Source: Microbulbifer sp. YPW1
GTDB lineage: Bacteria; Pseudomonadota; Gammaproteobacteria; Pseudomonadales; Cellvibrionaceae
Direction of reading: 5' to 3'
DNA length: 64,000 nucleotides
NCBI RefSeq assembly: GCF_013367775.1
Contig: NZ_CP055157.1
Span: forward strand, 1,302,001 to 1,366,000
Notes under the pieces: model-generated
The model's input: only the letters and a program-made list of their open reading frames with translations
Told to the model about the DNA's origin: nothing
Database searches by the model: none
Shown: piece by piece, positions 45,092-55,153 of the stretch
Position numbering within the stretch: position 1 is the first letter of the stretch
How the letters are laid out: every line of letters starts with the position of its first letter
Program-made: the position numbers and the translations under genes

Positions 45092-45961
45092 TCAGTAAAG
45101 ACTGCCGCTGTTGATGACCGGCTGCACCTGCTGTTCACCACAGATCACGACCATCAAATTGTTTACCATATTCGCCTTGCGCTCTTCATCCAGCTCAAGT
45201 TCGTGTGACTCGGCCAGGGTGGAAATGGCATCGGTCACCATTTCCACTGCACCGCGTACGATCAGTTTACGCGCCGCCAGTATCGCGCCCGCCTGCTGCT
45301 TGCGCAGCATCGCCTGGGCGATTTCCGGCGCGTAGGCGAGATGACTGATGCGCGCCTCGATCACCTGGATGCCCGCGCGCCCCAGCCGCTCCTGGACCTG
45401 ATCGCGGATTTTTTCCGCAATGCTGGTGGGGTCGCCGCGCAGGGACAGCGCCTCTTCACTGTGGTTGTCGTAGGGGTATTCGTTGGCCACGTTGCGCAGT
45501 GCCGCCTCGCTCTGGATGGTGACAAAGCTCTCGTAATCGTCCACCTCAAAGTAAGCTTCGGCGGAGTCCACCACCTTCCACACCACCACCGTGGCGATCT
45601 CGATCGGGTTGCCGTTGGCATCGTTGACCTTGAGCTTGCCGCTTTCGAAGTTGCGCACCCGCAGGGAAATGGGTGTGCGCTTGAACACCAGTGGATTGGT
45701 CCAGCGCAATCCGCTGGTGTGTTCGGTGCCCACATACTTGCCGAACAGCTGCAGGATTTTCCCCTGATTCGGCGCCACCATAAACAGGCCGTGCCAGCAG
45801 AAACCAACCACCAGAGTCGCTAACCCCCAAAGGGCGGCAGCCGCGAACTGCTGTGCGGCCAGGCTCCAAACCGCCATACCAATGGTCAGCACCTGCAGCG
45901 CCAGAAGCACTGCCAGCATGCCATATCCACTCACCGTAAAGGCGCGCTTTTCCTTGATCAT
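45092..45961 (-). CDS. SPFH/Band 7 membrane protein
   Basis: 289 aa from the ATG at 45961, chosen for AAGGAG seven bases upstream. Two N-terminal membrane helices (about 11-33 and 39-60) precede an SPFH domain: NQGKILQLFGKYVGTEHTSGLRWTNPLVFKRTPISLRVRNFES, VVVWKVVDSAEAYFEVDDYESFV, and the C-terminal coiled helix GIQVIEARISHLAYAPEIAQAMLRKQQA. Such proteins form large membrane rings or scaffolds. It is co-transcribed with an RHH regulator, a pairing seen in other bacteria; its task here is not known. Confidence 0.88.
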   Translation of the reverse strand: MIKEKRAFTVSGYGMLAVLLALQVLTIGMAVWSLAAQQFAAAALWGLATLVVGFCWHGLFMVAPNQGKILQLFGKYVGTEHTSGLRWTNPLVFKRTPISLRVRNFESGKLKVNDANGNPIEIATVVVWKVVDSAEAYFEVDDYESFVTIQSEAALRNVANEYPYDNHSEEALSLRGDPTSIAEKIRDQVQERLGRAGIQVIEARISHLAYAPEIAQAMLRKQQAGAILAARKLIVRGAVEMVTDAISTLAESHELELDEERKANMVNNLMVVICGEQQVQPVINSGSLY

Positions 45962-45992
45962 CCGGGACTCCTTGTATTCAGGCCGCGATTTA

Positions 45993-46011
45993 GATATCAA
46001 TTTGATATCAA
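45993..46011. promoter_or_regulatory. Candidate operator: tandem GATATCAA repeats
   Basis: GATATCAA occurs at 45993-46000 and 46004-46011, an 11-bp period, 32-50 bp before the SPFH start codon. Repeats one helical turn apart suit an RHH repressor, and the operon encodes one. Confidence 0.6.
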
Positions 46012-46150
46012 TCTAGCATCACACAAATTGGCTGCCAAGGATTTTCGGACGCACGAGCCCTGCGGATAGACCGATGTCCATCTGCCGCGGTGAATTCGAA
46101 ACGAGGGAAAGGGCTCCGGGATGCGGCGTACCGAGATCCCGGCGACAGGA

Positions 46151-46483
46151 TTACAGGCCGAGGGACACAGGGGTGCCCTGCTGCTCGGTCAGCACCCGAT
46201 CCAGCAGGGTCGGCAGATCTTCGCCGGTGGTGGTGCATTTCCAACCCGGGTTCTGGAAGCCGAGGTGATAGCCCCCGGAGCGCGCTGCCACCCACAGCTC
46301 CTGCACCGCGCCCTGGCGGGACAGAATCACCTGGGTGCCGTTGTCCTCCAGGGTGATGGTCAGTACCGCGTCCGCGCGCTCGTAGTCCATATCCACTTCG
46401 CATTCATCGAGGGCGTCTTCGATCGCGATGAGGGTTTCTTCGATGGCGGCGTTGTAGGCGGTTTGCGTGGCGGCCTGGGTCAT
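46151..46483 (-). CDS. cyaY: CyaY, bacterial frataxin
   Basis: 110 aa. Iron-binding acidic ridge near the N terminus (EETLIAIEDALDECEVDMDYERADAVLTITLEDNGTQVILSRQ), then the fold signature ELWVAARSGGYHLGF...W. It modulates iron-sulfur cluster assembly on IscS/IscU. It is divergent from lptM-lysA, the Pseudomonas order. Confidence 0.95.
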   Translation of the reverse strand: MTQAATQTAYNAAIEETLIAIEDALDECEVDMDYERADAVLTITLEDNGTQVILSRQGAVQELWVAARSGGYHLGFQNPGWKCTTTGEDLPTLLDRVLTEQQGTPVSLGL

Positions 46484-46507
46484 ATTCCGGTTACTTTTGT
46501 TACTGTG

Positions 46508-46534
46508 TTGCTAAAGGGAGAGGATCGCTATACT
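46508..46534 (+). promoter_or_regulatory. Candidate promoter of lptM-lysA-dapF
   Basis: TATACT at 46529-46534 with TTGCTA at 46508-46513; the 15-bp spacer is short, so the -35 is uncertain. It lies 50 bp before lptM in the cyaY-lptM gap. Confidence 0.42.
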
Positions 46535-46583
46535 AGCAGGCTTTTCCAGTCTTCTCGTACCGCGCTTTGCGGCAGGAAAACCG

Positions 46584-46823
46584 ATGCGTAAACCGATTAC
46601 CCTCCTGGCACTGTCACTCACCCTCACCGGTGCGCTGACCGCATGCGGCCAGAAAGGCCCTCTTTACCTGCCCCAGGATACGGCGGCACCGACCGCCGCT
46701 GGCGCCGGCCAGCCGCAACAGGAAACCGACGGAAAACAGAAGCAGAGCCCGGCGCAGTCGCCCGAACAAGACTCTAAAAACAATACCCAGCAACACACGG
46801 AAGCAGAAGCAGTAGCCAAATGA
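46584..46823 (+). CDS. lptM: LptM/YifL-type small outer-membrane lipoprotein
   Basis: 79 aa. The signal and lipobox LTLTGALTACGQKGPLYLP match LptM, whose mature start CGQKGPLY is highly conserved and helps LptD oxidative maturation. The tail is a Gln/Pro-rich disordered segment, longer than in E. coli. The stop overlaps the lysA ATG (ATGA). Confidence 0.92.
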   Translation: MRKPITLLALSLTLTGALTACGQKGPLYLPQDTAAPTAAGAGQPQQETDGKQKQSPAQSPEQDSKNNTQQHTEAEAVAK

Positions 46824-48073
46824 GTGAATTTCACTACCAGCAGGGAAGCCTGTGGGCCGAGGGCGTCAGCCTGGAACAGATCGCCGAACAGTTCGGCACC
46901 CCCACCTACGTGTACAGCCGCGCGCACTTCGAACGGCAGTATCGCGCCTACGCCGATGCCCTGGGCGATCACCCCGGCCTGATCTGTTACGCCATCAAGG
47001 CCAACAGCAATCTGGGTGTGCTGTCGGTGCTGGCACAGCTGGGCGCGGGCTTCGATATCGTGTCTGCCGGTGAGCTGGAGCGGGTCATCCTGGCCGGCGG
47101 CGATCCCGCCAGAGTGGTGTTTTCCGGCGTGGGCAAGACCGCGGCGGAAATGCGCCGCGCACTGGAAGTGGGCGTGCACTGCTTCAACGTCGAATCCGAA
47201 TCCGAGCTGGAACGGCTCGAGGCGGTAGCCGCGGAAATGGGTACGGTGGCCCCGGTATCCCTGCGCGTTAACCCGGACGTGGATGCCAATACCCACCCGT
47301 ATATTTCCACCGGCCTCAAGGAAAACAAATTCGGCATCGCCATCGAGCGCGCGCCGGAGGTGTACCGCAAGGTCGCCGCCTCCAGCAGTCTCGAGGCGGT
47401 GGGTGTGGACTGCCATATCGGCTCCCAGCTCACCGAGATCAATCCTTTCCTCGATGCGCTCGACCGCCTATTGGTGCTGATCGACCAGCTCGCGGAAAGC
47501 GGTGTCGAACTCAAGCACCTGGACCTGGGTGGCGGCCTCGGTGTGCGTTACCGCGGCGAAGAGCCGCCGGAGGTAAGCGACTATCTGGGCGCAGTGAAAG
47601 AAAAGCTCGCCGGGCGCAATCTGGCCCTGGTACTGGAGCCCGGCCGCTCCATTTCCGCCAACGGCGGCACCCTGCTGACCCGGGTCGAATACCTGAAGCG
47701 CACCGAAGAGCATAATTTCGCCATCGTCGACGCGGCGATGAACGATAACCTGCGCCCGGCCCTGTACCAGGCGTGGCAGGATATCGTGGCGGTTACCCCG
47801 TCCAGCGGCGAGACCGAGAGCTGGGACATCGTCGGCCCGGTATGCGAGACCGGCGATTTCCTCGGCAAGCACCGCCCGCTGGCGCTCGAGCAAGGCCAGT
47901 TGCTGGCGATGCTTTCCGCCGGAGCCTACGGTTTCACCATGAGCTCGAACTACAACTCGCGCACTCGCGCTGCCGAGGTACTGGTGGACGGCGACAAGAC
48001 TTACCTGGTGCGCGCACGGGAAAGCCTCGCAGATCTGGTACGTGGTGAATCCACGGTGCCGGCCAAGGATTGA
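46820..48073 (+). CDS. lysA: Diaminopimelate decarboxylase
   Basis: Final step of lysine synthesis, PLP enzyme of the alanine-racemase fold. 417 aa. The PLP lysine is in [11 protein letters not shown]. Further seen: [55 protein letters not shown] and [12 protein letters not shown]. It is translationally coupled to lptM and followed by dapF. Confidence 0.97.
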   Translation: MSEFHYQQGSLWAEGVSLEQIAEQFGTPTYVYSRAHFERQYRAYADALGDHPGLICYAIKANSNLGVLSVLAQLGAGFDIVSAGELERVILAGGDPARVVFSGVGKTAAEMRRALEVGVHCFNVESESELERLEAVAAEMGTVAPVSLRVNPDVDANTHPYISTGLKENKFGIAIERAPEVYRKVAASSSLEAVGVDCHIGSQLTEINPFLDALDRLLVLIDQLAESGVELKHLDLGGGLGVRYRGEEPPEVSDYLGAVKEKLAGRNLALVLEPGRSISANGGTLLTRVEYLKRTEEHNFAIVDAAMNDNLRPALYQAWQDIVAVTPSSGETESWDIVGPVCETGDFLGKHRPLALEQGQLLAMLSAGAYGFTMSSNYNSRTRAAEVLVDGDKTYLVRARESLADLVRGESTVPAKD

Positions 48074-48099
48074 AGAGACAGGACGGACGAGACACTCCC

Positions 48100-48930
48100 A
48101 TGCGGCTCAAATTCACCAAAATGCACGGCCTAGGCAACGACTTTGTAATGGTCGACGGCATCACCCAGCGGGTAAAGCTGTCGCCGGAGAAGGTCCGCCA
48201 GATCGCCGACCGCCACACCGGCATCGGTTGCGATCAGCTGCTGCTGGTCGAGGCCCCTCGAGATCCGGACGTGGATTTCCGTTACCGCATCTACAACGCC
48301 GATGGCAGTGAAGTGGAAAACTGCGGTAACGGCGCGCGCTGTTTCGCCCGCTTTGTGCGCGAGCGACGCCTTACCAGCAAGGAAAACATCCTGGTGGAAA
48401 CCGCCGCGGGCACCCTGCGCCTGAATGTGCAGGGCGCCGACCAGGTGAGCGTAGACATGGGCGAGCCGGTACTGGAGCCCGCACTGATTCCGTTCGAGGC
48501 CGATATCCAGGCGGAAAGTTATCCACTGGAAGTGGACGGTGAGACCTACAACGTGGGTGCCGTATCCATGGGCAATCCCCACGCGGTCCTGCTGGTGGAG
48601 GACGTGATCAAGGCCCCGGTGGAAACCCTGGGCGCCGCCATCGAGAGTCATCCCCGCTTCCCTGCACGGGTCAATGTGGGCTTTCTGCAGATCGAAGACC
48701 GCACCCGCGCCCGCCTGCGGGTGTTCGAGCGCGGCGTGGGCGAAACCCGCGCCTGCGGTACCGGCGCCTGCGCCGCCATGGTTTCCGCACGCCTGCGCGG
48801 ACTGGTGGACGAGGAACTACAGATCACCCTCCCCGGGGGAACCCTGACAATCCGCTGGCCCGGGCCCGGTGAGCCGGTTACCATGACCGGACCCGCGACT
48901 GCGGTATATCACGGACAGATAGTACTCTGA
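48100..48930 (+). CDS. dapF: Diaminopimelate epimerase
   Basis: Converts LL-DAP to meso-DAP for lysine and peptidoglycan. 276 aa (E. coli 274). The ATG at 48100 begins [20 protein letters not shown]. The two catalytic cysteines are in [13 protein letters not shown] and [14 protein letters not shown]. It is 26 bp after lysA. Confidence 0.97.
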   Translation: MRLKFTKMHGLGNDFVMVDGITQRVKLSPEKVRQIADRHTGIGCDQLLLVEAPRDPDVDFRYRIYNADGSEVENCGNGARCFARFVRERRLTSKENILVETAAGTLRLNVQGADQVSVDMGEPVLEPALIPFEADIQAESYPLEVDGETYNVGAVSMGNPHAVLLVEDVIKAPVETLGAAIESHPRFPARVNVGFLQIEDRTRARLRVFERGVGETRACGTGACAAMVSARLRGLVDEELQITLPGGTLTIRWPGPGEPVTMTGPATAVYHGQIVL

Positions 48931-48961
48931 GAACTCTCCCTGGAAGCAGCCGAAGACCACA

Positions 48962-49723
48962 ATGACCGAACACAGCGACGCCCCCCTGATCGACAGCGCC
49001 GTCGAGGCCAGCCTGGAAAAGCAGGAAGCCAACGACAGCGAAAACCAGCGCAACAAAAAGCTGCTGTCGCGGCAGGTGGCCCGCTATCTGATGCAGAACC
49101 CCACCTTCTTCGCGGAAAACATGGAGCTGCTGGAAAGCATCCAGCTGCCCAAGGAATCCGGCAAGACGGTGTCGCTGATGACCCATCAGACCAACCTGCT
49201 GCGGGAGCGCAATATCGAAATGCGCCAGCGGCTGGATCAGCTGCTGCAAAATGCGCGGGACAACGACCAGCTGTTCATGCACAGCCGCCGGCTGGTACTG
49301 GCACTGCTGGAAGCCCGCACCGTCGCGGAAGCCGGCGACGCCCTGCTGAAAAGCTTCAAACAGGATTTCAATGTCGAGGTCACCGCGCTGACCCTGTTCG
49401 GCCCCCTGCCCGGCTCGGGGAAACAGCTGGGCGATGTGCGCAGCAGCTCCCGCAACAGCGCCGAGACCGCTATCGGCTCAATCCTGCGTAATGGACGCAC
49501 CGTGTGCGGCTCCCTGCGCCCCACAGAGATCGCTTACCTGTTCGGCAAGGACGCGGATCGCGTCGCCTCTGCCGCGGTGGTACCGCTGGCGGGCCAGCTG
49601 GGCATCCTCGCCGTGGGCTCCAGCGATCCCAACCATTACCGCTCCAGCCTGGGCACCCTGTTCCTGTCCTACATCGGCGAGATCCTCGAGCGGCTGCTGC
49701 CCGACCTGCTGGCACGGAGCTGA
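48962..49723 (+). CDS. DUF484 family protein
   Basis: 253 aa. Family features: [58 protein letters not shown], then a GAF-like C-terminal half ([45 protein letters not shown]). Conserved between dapF and xerC in gammaproteobacteria; its function is unproven. Confidence 0.93.
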   Translation: MTEHSDAPLIDSAVEASLEKQEANDSENQRNKKLLSRQVARYLMQNPTFFAENMELLESIQLPKESGKTVSLMTHQTNLLRERNIEMRQRLDQLLQNARDNDQLFMHSRRLVLALLEARTVAEAGDALLKSFKQDFNVEVTALTLFGPLPGSGKQLGDVRSSSRNSAETAIGSILRNGRTVCGSLRPTEIAYLFGKDADRVASAAVVPLAGQLGILAVGSSDPNHYRSSLGTLFLSYIGEILERLLPDLLARS

Positions 49724-49728
49724 GCCCG

Positions 49729-50667
49729 ATGCAGCTGGCGGCCGCTACAGACGCCTTCCTGCGACATCTGCAGCACAAGAACCTTTCCCCCCATACCCTC
49801 GCCGGGTACCGCCGCGACCTCGATAAACTGCAGCTGCTGGCGGATGAGGAAGGGCGCGGCGACGTCCAGTCCCTGGATGAAATGTGCCTGCGCAGCTGGC
49901 TCGCGCGGCTGCACCGCAGCGGTATCTCCCCGAAAAGTCTGCAACGCTGGTTATCCGCCGTGCGTACCCTGTTGCGCTTCTGTGTCCGTGAGGGCTGGCT
50001 GGCCGCGAATATGGCCGAGGGACTGCGCGCGCCTAAGGCGGAGAAGAGACTGCCGAAGCTCCTCGATGTGGATGCCGCGGCGCAGTTTGTGGAAAGCCCG
50101 GACGGCCATGCGGGGGGCAACACCGAGGATGCGGCCAGCGACCTGCTGGCCCTGCGCGATACGGCGATACTCGAACTCTTCTACAGTAGCGGACTGCGCC
50201 TGTCGGAACTGACCGGACTCAACTGGCCAGATCTGGACCTGCGCGGCGGCGAAGTACGCGTGACCGGTAAAGGCAATAAAACTCGCCTGCTGCCGGTTGG
50301 ACGCCATGCCCGGCGCGCCCTTGAGGACTGGCGCCGCGAGGCACCGCCATCCATCGCCGACGCCCTCGGTGAATCCCCGGTATTTACCAGTGCCAAAGGC
50401 AAGCGCCTCGGTAATCGCGCGGTCCAGCTGCGCCTTTCCCACTGGTCCCGGGCCGGCGGTGCCGAGCAACCAGTCCACCCGCATATGCTGCGCCACTCCT
50501 TTGCCAGCCATATGCTGGAGTCCAGTGGCGACCTGCGCGCCGTGCAGGAACTGCTCGGCCACGCGGATATCAGCACCACCCAGATCTACACCCACCTGGA
50601 TTTCCAGCACCTGTCGCGGGTATACGACAAGGCCCATCCGCGGGCGCGAAAATCTGACGACGATTAA
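49729..50667 (+). CDS. xerC: XerC tyrosine recombinase
   Basis: Resolves chromosome dimers at dif with XerD. 312 aa from the ATG at 49729, five bases after the DUF484 stop. N-terminal SAM-like domain ([25 protein letters not shown]). Catalytic residues: Arg in [13 protein letters not shown], Lys in VTGKGNKTR, His/Arg in [12 protein letters not shown], His in [15 protein letters not shown] with the Tyr nucleophile. It is a housekeeping recombinase, not the missing integron integrase. Confidence 0.96.
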   Translation: MQLAAATDAFLRHLQHKNLSPHTLAGYRRDLDKLQLLADEEGRGDVQSLDEMCLRSWLARLHRSGISPKSLQRWLSAVRTLLRFCVREGWLAANMAEGLRAPKAEKRLPKLLDVDAAAQFVESPDGHAGGNTEDAASDLLALRDTAILELFYSSGLRLSELTGLNWPDLDLRGGEVRVTGKGNKTRLLPVGRHARRALEDWRREAPPSIADALGESPVFTSAKGKRLGNRAVQLRLSHWSRAGGAEQPVHPHMLRHSFASHMLESSGDLRAVQELLGHADISTTQIYTHLDFQHLSRVYDKAHPRARKSDDD

Positions 50668-50777
50668 GCCGCCGGCGCAGTAATCAATGTGTCGGCGTCA
50701 CGCCGGGAAGAAACTGGAAGGGAGTTGAGGGCGCGCAGCGGAAACAGGATGGGTGGAAACAGCCCGGAAGAATCTGG

Positions 50778-50834
50778 CCCCGGCCGAAGCCGGGGTGACA
50801 CAGTGACTGTGCACATACCGGCGGGCGCCGGTAT
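50778..50834. repeat. Three small hairpins between xerC and the next gene
   Basis: CCCCGGC-CGAA-GCCGGGG (50778-50795), CACAG-TGA-CTGTG (50799-50811) and ATACCGGCG/CGCCGGTAT (50815-50834) stand in a row in a convergent gap. There is no U-run. They look like a dispersed intergenic repeat or bidirectional mRNA ends. Confidence 0.65.
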
Positions 50835-50858
50835 CCAGATATCCCTCGCCTGACGCGC

Positions 50859-51071
50859 TTAGATGGGCCGGCTGCCGTACTTCGGCTGCGGCTTGCGCGG
50901 TGGGTCTGCGGTCACTTCCGGGTCAATCTCGTTGATTGCCCCGCCTCTGGCGAGGAAAGCCTCGACTTCGGCATTCAGTTGACTGCGAGCCCGTTCCCGG
51001 GAGGTGATGGAACGCTCTTCGGCAAACTCTTCATTGTCTTTCGAACGAGCGCTGGACTGATCGTCTTTCAT
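50859..51071 (-). CDS. Small conserved hypothetical protein (70 aa)
   Basis: The product is charged and helical (EEFAEERSITSRERARSQLNAEVEAFLARGG) with the end DPEVTADPPRKPQPKYGSRPI. The EVEAFLARGGxINEI and YGSRPI stretches are familiar from small proteins of unknown role in pseudomonads. No membrane segment. Confidence 0.75.
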   Translation of the reverse strand: MKDDQSSARSKDNEEFAEERSITSRERARSQLNAEVEAFLARGGAINEIDPEVTADPPRKPQPKYGSRPI

Positions 51072-51443
51072 AGTGATTTACCCTGTAACTTGATACCCCT
51101 GTTACAGAGGGAATACCCCTGCTGCCGCACTCCATCCCGGAATACTCCGCACGCACCAATCAGATTCCTTTCTCAGTCCCGTTCCACGTAAAGCAAAAAC
51201 CGGTTCTGCAAATAAAATCCGCCGGCCAGAAGATTTCCTGCGGCGAAATATTTATAGGCAGTGTCCAACCAGCCTGCCAGAAAAGGTTCCCGAATTCGGT
51301 AGAGTTTTTTTGCTCGTTTTTTGCCCGATTTATTGCACTTGGTTATGCAATTTTTACCGCCAGGGTTTTGAACGCCGTCACGACGCATAAATCACTTTTG
51401 CGCCATTCGAACAACGTTACTTCTCATACAGGATTTACAGGCA
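51072..51443. other. Gene-poor gap before glnK
   Basis: About 370 bp. A 71-codon frame on minus (51173-51388) has unusual composition and no recognisable domain, so I do not call it. No promoter stands out. Confidence 0.45.
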
Positions 51444-51467
51444 CAAAAAAGCCCCGCGAGCGGGGCT
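51444..51467 (-). terminator. Rho-independent terminator of the glnK-amtB-glnK unit
   Basis: AGCCCCGC-GA-GCGGGGCT on plus; on minus the same stem is followed by TTTTTT. It lies 30 bp after the glnK stop. Confidence 0.9.
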
Positions 51468-51494
51468 TGAAAAACACTGTGTCGGATTCTTTGA

Positions 51495-51848
<354 letters not shown>

Positions 51849-51862
51849 TTATGTTTCTTGCG

Positions 51863-51932
51863 GGCACCGGCCCGAAAACCGGTGCCGGAAGATTCTTGCC
51901 GCCGTCGGCCGGGAGTCTCCCGCACCGACGGC
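51863..51932 (-). other. Two hairpins between amtB and the downstream glnK
   Basis: GGCACCGG/CCGGTGCC (51863-51886) and GCCGTCGG/CCGACGGC (51901-51932, with an inner CGGGAG/CTCCCG). They have no U-run and probably tune the amtB to glnK ratio or protect mRNA ends. Confidence 0.5.
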
Positions 51933-51946
51933 TAGTTTATGAGCGC

Positions 51947-53206
51947 TTATTTGCTCATAAATTCCGGATAAGCTTCCATTCCGCACTCGGCCAAGTCAAC
52001 ACCCTGCTGCTCTTCTTCCTCGGTAACACGGATACCGGTGATCAGCTTGAGGGCGAACCATACCGCGAAGGAGGCCGCGAATACCCAACCAAAGATGGTA
52101 GCAGCGCCAATCAGCTGGCCGCTGAAGGAAGAGCCGTCGTTGGTCAGCGGTACCAGCAGCAGACCCAGCAAACCAACTACGCCGTGCACGGAGATGGCAC
52201 CGACGGGATCGTCGATCTTCAGCTTGTCCAGGGTGATGATGGAGAATACCACCAGGATGCCACCCAGGGCGCCGAACAGGGTAGCCTGCAGGGCAGTCGG
52301 GGTAGAAGGCTCAGCGGTAATCGCTACCAGGCCAGCCAGGGCGCCGTTCAGCAGCATGGTCAGGTCGGCCTTGCCGAACAGGATGCGGCCGGTGATCAGC
52401 GCAGCAACAGCACCACCAGCGGCAGCGGCGTTGGTGTTCAGGAATACCATGGCCACGGAGTGTGCATTGGCAGCATCACCCAGCTTCAGTACGGAACCGC
52501 CGTTGAAGCCGAACCAGCCCATCCACAGGATGAAGGTACCCAGGGTAGCCAGCGGCAGGTTGGCACCCGGAATGGCGTAGATTTCGCCGTTCGGGCCGTA
52601 TTTGCCTTTACGTGCACCCAGCAGCAATACGCCAGCCAGAGCAGCAGCGGCACCCGCCATGTGAACGATGCCGGAACCGGCGAAGTCGGAGAAGCCCAGG
52701 TCGCCCAGGTTGTACAGGCCGAAAACTTCACCGCCGCCCCAGGTCCAGTAACCTTCCAGCGGGTAAATGAAGCCGGTCAGGGCAACTGCGAATACCAGGA
52801 AGCTCCACAGCTTCATGCGCTCGGCAACCGCACCAGATACGATGGACATTGCGGTAGCAACGAACACAACCTGGAAGAAGAAGTCGGAAGCACCGGAGTA
52901 CACGGAATCGCCTTCGAATCCGTTCTCAGCAGATGCAGCGAGCACTTCGTCGAGGCTGAAGGCCTCAATGCCGTTCAGCAGCCAGCCGCCGTCATACATG
53001 ATGGCGTAACCACTGATCAGATACATGGTGCTCGCAATCGCGAACAGTGCCACGTTCTTGGTAAGAATTTCAGTCGTGTTTTTGGAACGCACCAGGCCGG
53101 CTTCCAGCATGGCAAAGCCTGCCGCCATCCACATAACCAGTGCGCCACACACGAGGAAATAAAATGTATCAATTGCGTACTGCAACTGAAAAATTTGATT
53201 TTCCAT
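51947..53206 (-). CDS. amtB: AmtB ammonium transporter
   Basis: 419 aa, about 11 membrane helices. Seen: IDTFYFLVCGALVMWMAAGFAMLEAGLVRSKNT, GGEVFGLYNLGDLGFSDFAGSGIVHMAGAAAALAG (with one pore His), FNGGSVLK and ISVHGVVGLLGLLLVPL (second pore His region). There is no long N-terminal signal. The short C-terminal tail is typical for GlnK binding. It sits between two glnK genes. Confidence 0.96.
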   Translation of the reverse strand: MENQIFQLQYAIDTFYFLVCGALVMWMAAGFAMLEAGLVRSKNTTEILTKNVALFAIASTMYLISGYAIMYDGGWLLNGIEAFSLDEVLAASAENGFEGDSVYSGASDFFFQVVFVATAMSIVSGAVAERMKLWSFLVFAVALTGFIYPLEGYWTWGGGEVFGLYNLGDLGFSDFAGSGIVHMAGAAAALAGVLLLGARKGKYGPNGEIYAIPGANLPLATLGTFILWMGWFGFNGGSVLKLGDAANAHSVAMVFLNTNAAAAGGAVAALITGRILFGKADLTMLLNGALAGLVAITAEPSTPTALQATLFGALGGILVVFSIITLDKLKIDDPVGAISVHGVVGLLGLLLVPLTNDGSSFSGQLIGAATIFGWVFAASFAVWFALKLITGIRVTEEEEQQGVDLAECGMEAYPEFMSK

Positions 53207-53296
53207 TTTTCGCTCCGTTTAACCCAAACTTCCCGAGTTGCCCCGGCAGTTATTGTCTAATGATCAAAGAATCGTTTTGGCAATCTGTTCTGTTAT

Positions 53297-53644
<348 letters not shown>

Positions 53645-53693
53645 CTACAGTAAGAGCCCACTCACAATGAGCGGGCTCAATTTGTTGTGGCTA

Positions 53694-54419
53694 TTACCAG
53701 CTGTAAGTCGCTCCAGCGAGTACGGTCGGCTCACACCAATCGGTGAAGAAACACTCTGCGTCGCTCACGTCAGTACCCACCACAGAGGCACTCAGCGCCA
53801 GTCCACCAAACTCCTTGCCCACTGACACGGAATAGTCGATGTAGGAGTCGGATCCGCTCAGGAAGACTTCTTCATCAAACAGGTTCAGGCCAGCGCTCAG
53901 GTCCAGGGAAATATCGTTGGCCAGCGCAAAAGAGTAGCCAGCGCTCAGGTAGTAAAATTCACCCGCCTGGTACCAGTAGTCGTCGGAGTAGGCAAAGCCA
54001 AGGCTTGCGTCGCCGATGCTCAGGCTGCCGTAAACTTCCTGGTAATCCTCATCCCGGTCACTACCGTGGTAGGCGTAGTAAATGTAGCCAACGTCATAGC
54101 CGATTCCACTTGCGGTTTCACCGGCGTAGCCACCGTAGAAATCCTGCTCGAAATCGGTTTCGTCTGAGCCGTAGGCGAAGTCCACTTGCGATGCCCAGGT
54201 GCCCAGGTAAACGCCGTTGCCCATGTCCAGATCAACACCGCCCTGGATGGCCGGGCCGGTATCGGTCTGGGAAATACCGCGGAAGCGATAGTCACTCACC
54301 ACACCGATATTTGCGCTGAGGCTGGGACCGTCAGCGGCAGTTGCTGCACCACTGATGGCCATGGCCAGCAAACTTCCAGAAACGAGGGCAGCAATTTTGT
54401 TATTCAGTTTGGTTCCCAC
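53694..54419 (-). CDS. TorF-family putative porin (TIGR02001 type)
   Basis: 241 aa. Signal peptide (LNNKIAALVSGSLLAMAISGAATAA), then a beta-barrel-like, Tyr/Gly/Asp-rich body beginning SANIGVVSDYRFRGISQTDTGPAIQGGVDLD, the family signature. A disulfide pair may lie in the last loop (AECFFTDWCEP). GTG start at 54419 with AGGAG nine bases before it. It is the first gene of the amtB unit, which suggests it lets ammonium or small nitrogen sources through the outer membrane. Confidence 0.88.
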   Translation of the reverse strand: MGTKLNNKIAALVSGSLLAMAISGAATAADGPSLSANIGVVSDYRFRGISQTDTGPAIQGGVDLDMGNGVYLGTWASQVDFAYGSDETDFEQDFYGGYAGETASGIGYDVGYIYYAYHGSDRDEDYQEVYGSLSIGDASLGFAYSDDYWYQAGEFYYLSAGYSFALANDISLDLSAGLNLFDEEVFLSGSDSYIDYSVSVGKEFGGLALSASVVGTDVSDAECFFTDWCEPTVLAGATYSW

Positions 54420-54856
54420 TGTTTGGTTCTCCTAGATCTCTGTGTGAAATGCTTGTCTTACTTTTTTTATATTTGCAGCTTCGACTTCGCCGGGGAGACG
54501 GCACTTGCCGCACACGCCCAGGCACTTCCCCAGAAGACCTATCCCCGCCTTCTTTGCCAGGGCGATTCGCACACAGGTACTTGCAGAGTTAGTGCCAACT
54601 TTAAAAAGACACACACAAATCAATGAGTTAGCGCTAAATGGCGGGGCATATCAGGCAAACAGAACGGACCGGTCAATTGATATGCGCAAAAACGGTGCGC
54701 ACCAAAATAGAACCCGCACCACCAGTGGGCACCGGATATGAGCGGCGCGCCAAAGTTGAACCAACACGGCGCACGACAATCGTCCCTTGGTGGTAAAACC
54801 CCTCTGCGGTACTATTTCGCTTCGTTTTACAGCGGTTTCTTAGTGGAGAATTGCGC
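54420..54856. other. Divergent regulatory gap between TorF and ubiK
   Basis: About 437 bp without a supportable gene. It contains the sigma-54-type promoter for the leftward unit, possible NtrC sites around 54690-54735, and must also hold the ubiK promoter near 54800. Confidence 0.6.
54582..54597 (-). promoter_or_regulatory. Sigma-54 (RpoN) promoter of the TorF-glnK-amtB-glnK unit
   Basis: TGGCACTAACTCTGCA on minus: GG at -24 and GC at -12 with the right spacing, fitting TGGCACN5TTGCW except one base. It is 160 bp before the TorF start. Upstream, GGTGCGCACC (near 54694-54704) and GCACCACCAGTGGGCAC (near 54719) are possible NtrC half-sites. Confidence 0.78.
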
Positions 54857-55078
54857 GTGGCCCGTGACAAATTGCAAGAGTTATTAAGTGAGCTGCAACA
54901 ACAGGGGGCAGTGATCAGCAGCGACCTGCGCGATGCACTGGAGGTCGCAATGGGTAAACTGCCACTGGTCAGTCAGCGCGAATTCGATATACAGACTGCG
55001 AAGCTGGCGCGCGCGGAAGAGAAGCTCGCACAGCTGGAAGAGCAGATCCGTGCGCTGGAGAGCCGACTGGGCGACTGA
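54857..55078 (+). CDS. ubiK: UbiK, ubiquinone biosynthesis accessory factor
   Basis: 73 aa. N-terminal amphipathic part (ARDKLQELLSELQQQGAVISSDLRDALEVAMGKLPLVSQREFDIQTAKLARAEEKLAQLEEQIRALE) with a coiled-coil end typical of UbiK/YqiC, which works with UbiJ in the Ubi complex. The GTG at 54857 is chosen because GGAG is 8 bases upstream; a TTG two codons earlier is too close to it. Confidence 0.92.
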   Translation: MARDKLQELLSELQQQGAVISSDLRDALEVAMGKLPLVSQREFDIQTAKLARAEEKLAQLEEQIRALESRLGD

Positions 55079-55153
55079 CCAGGGCCGGACACGGCGACCT
55101 GTTAGTCGCCATGTGCATACCATTTCAGGGACGACAGCTTTGCAAGGAAGAAA

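Noticed and set aside
51173..51388. Possible 71-codon gene on minus before the glnK terminator
   Set aside because: No plausible ribosome-binding site, odd composition and no homology by eye; treated as non-coding.
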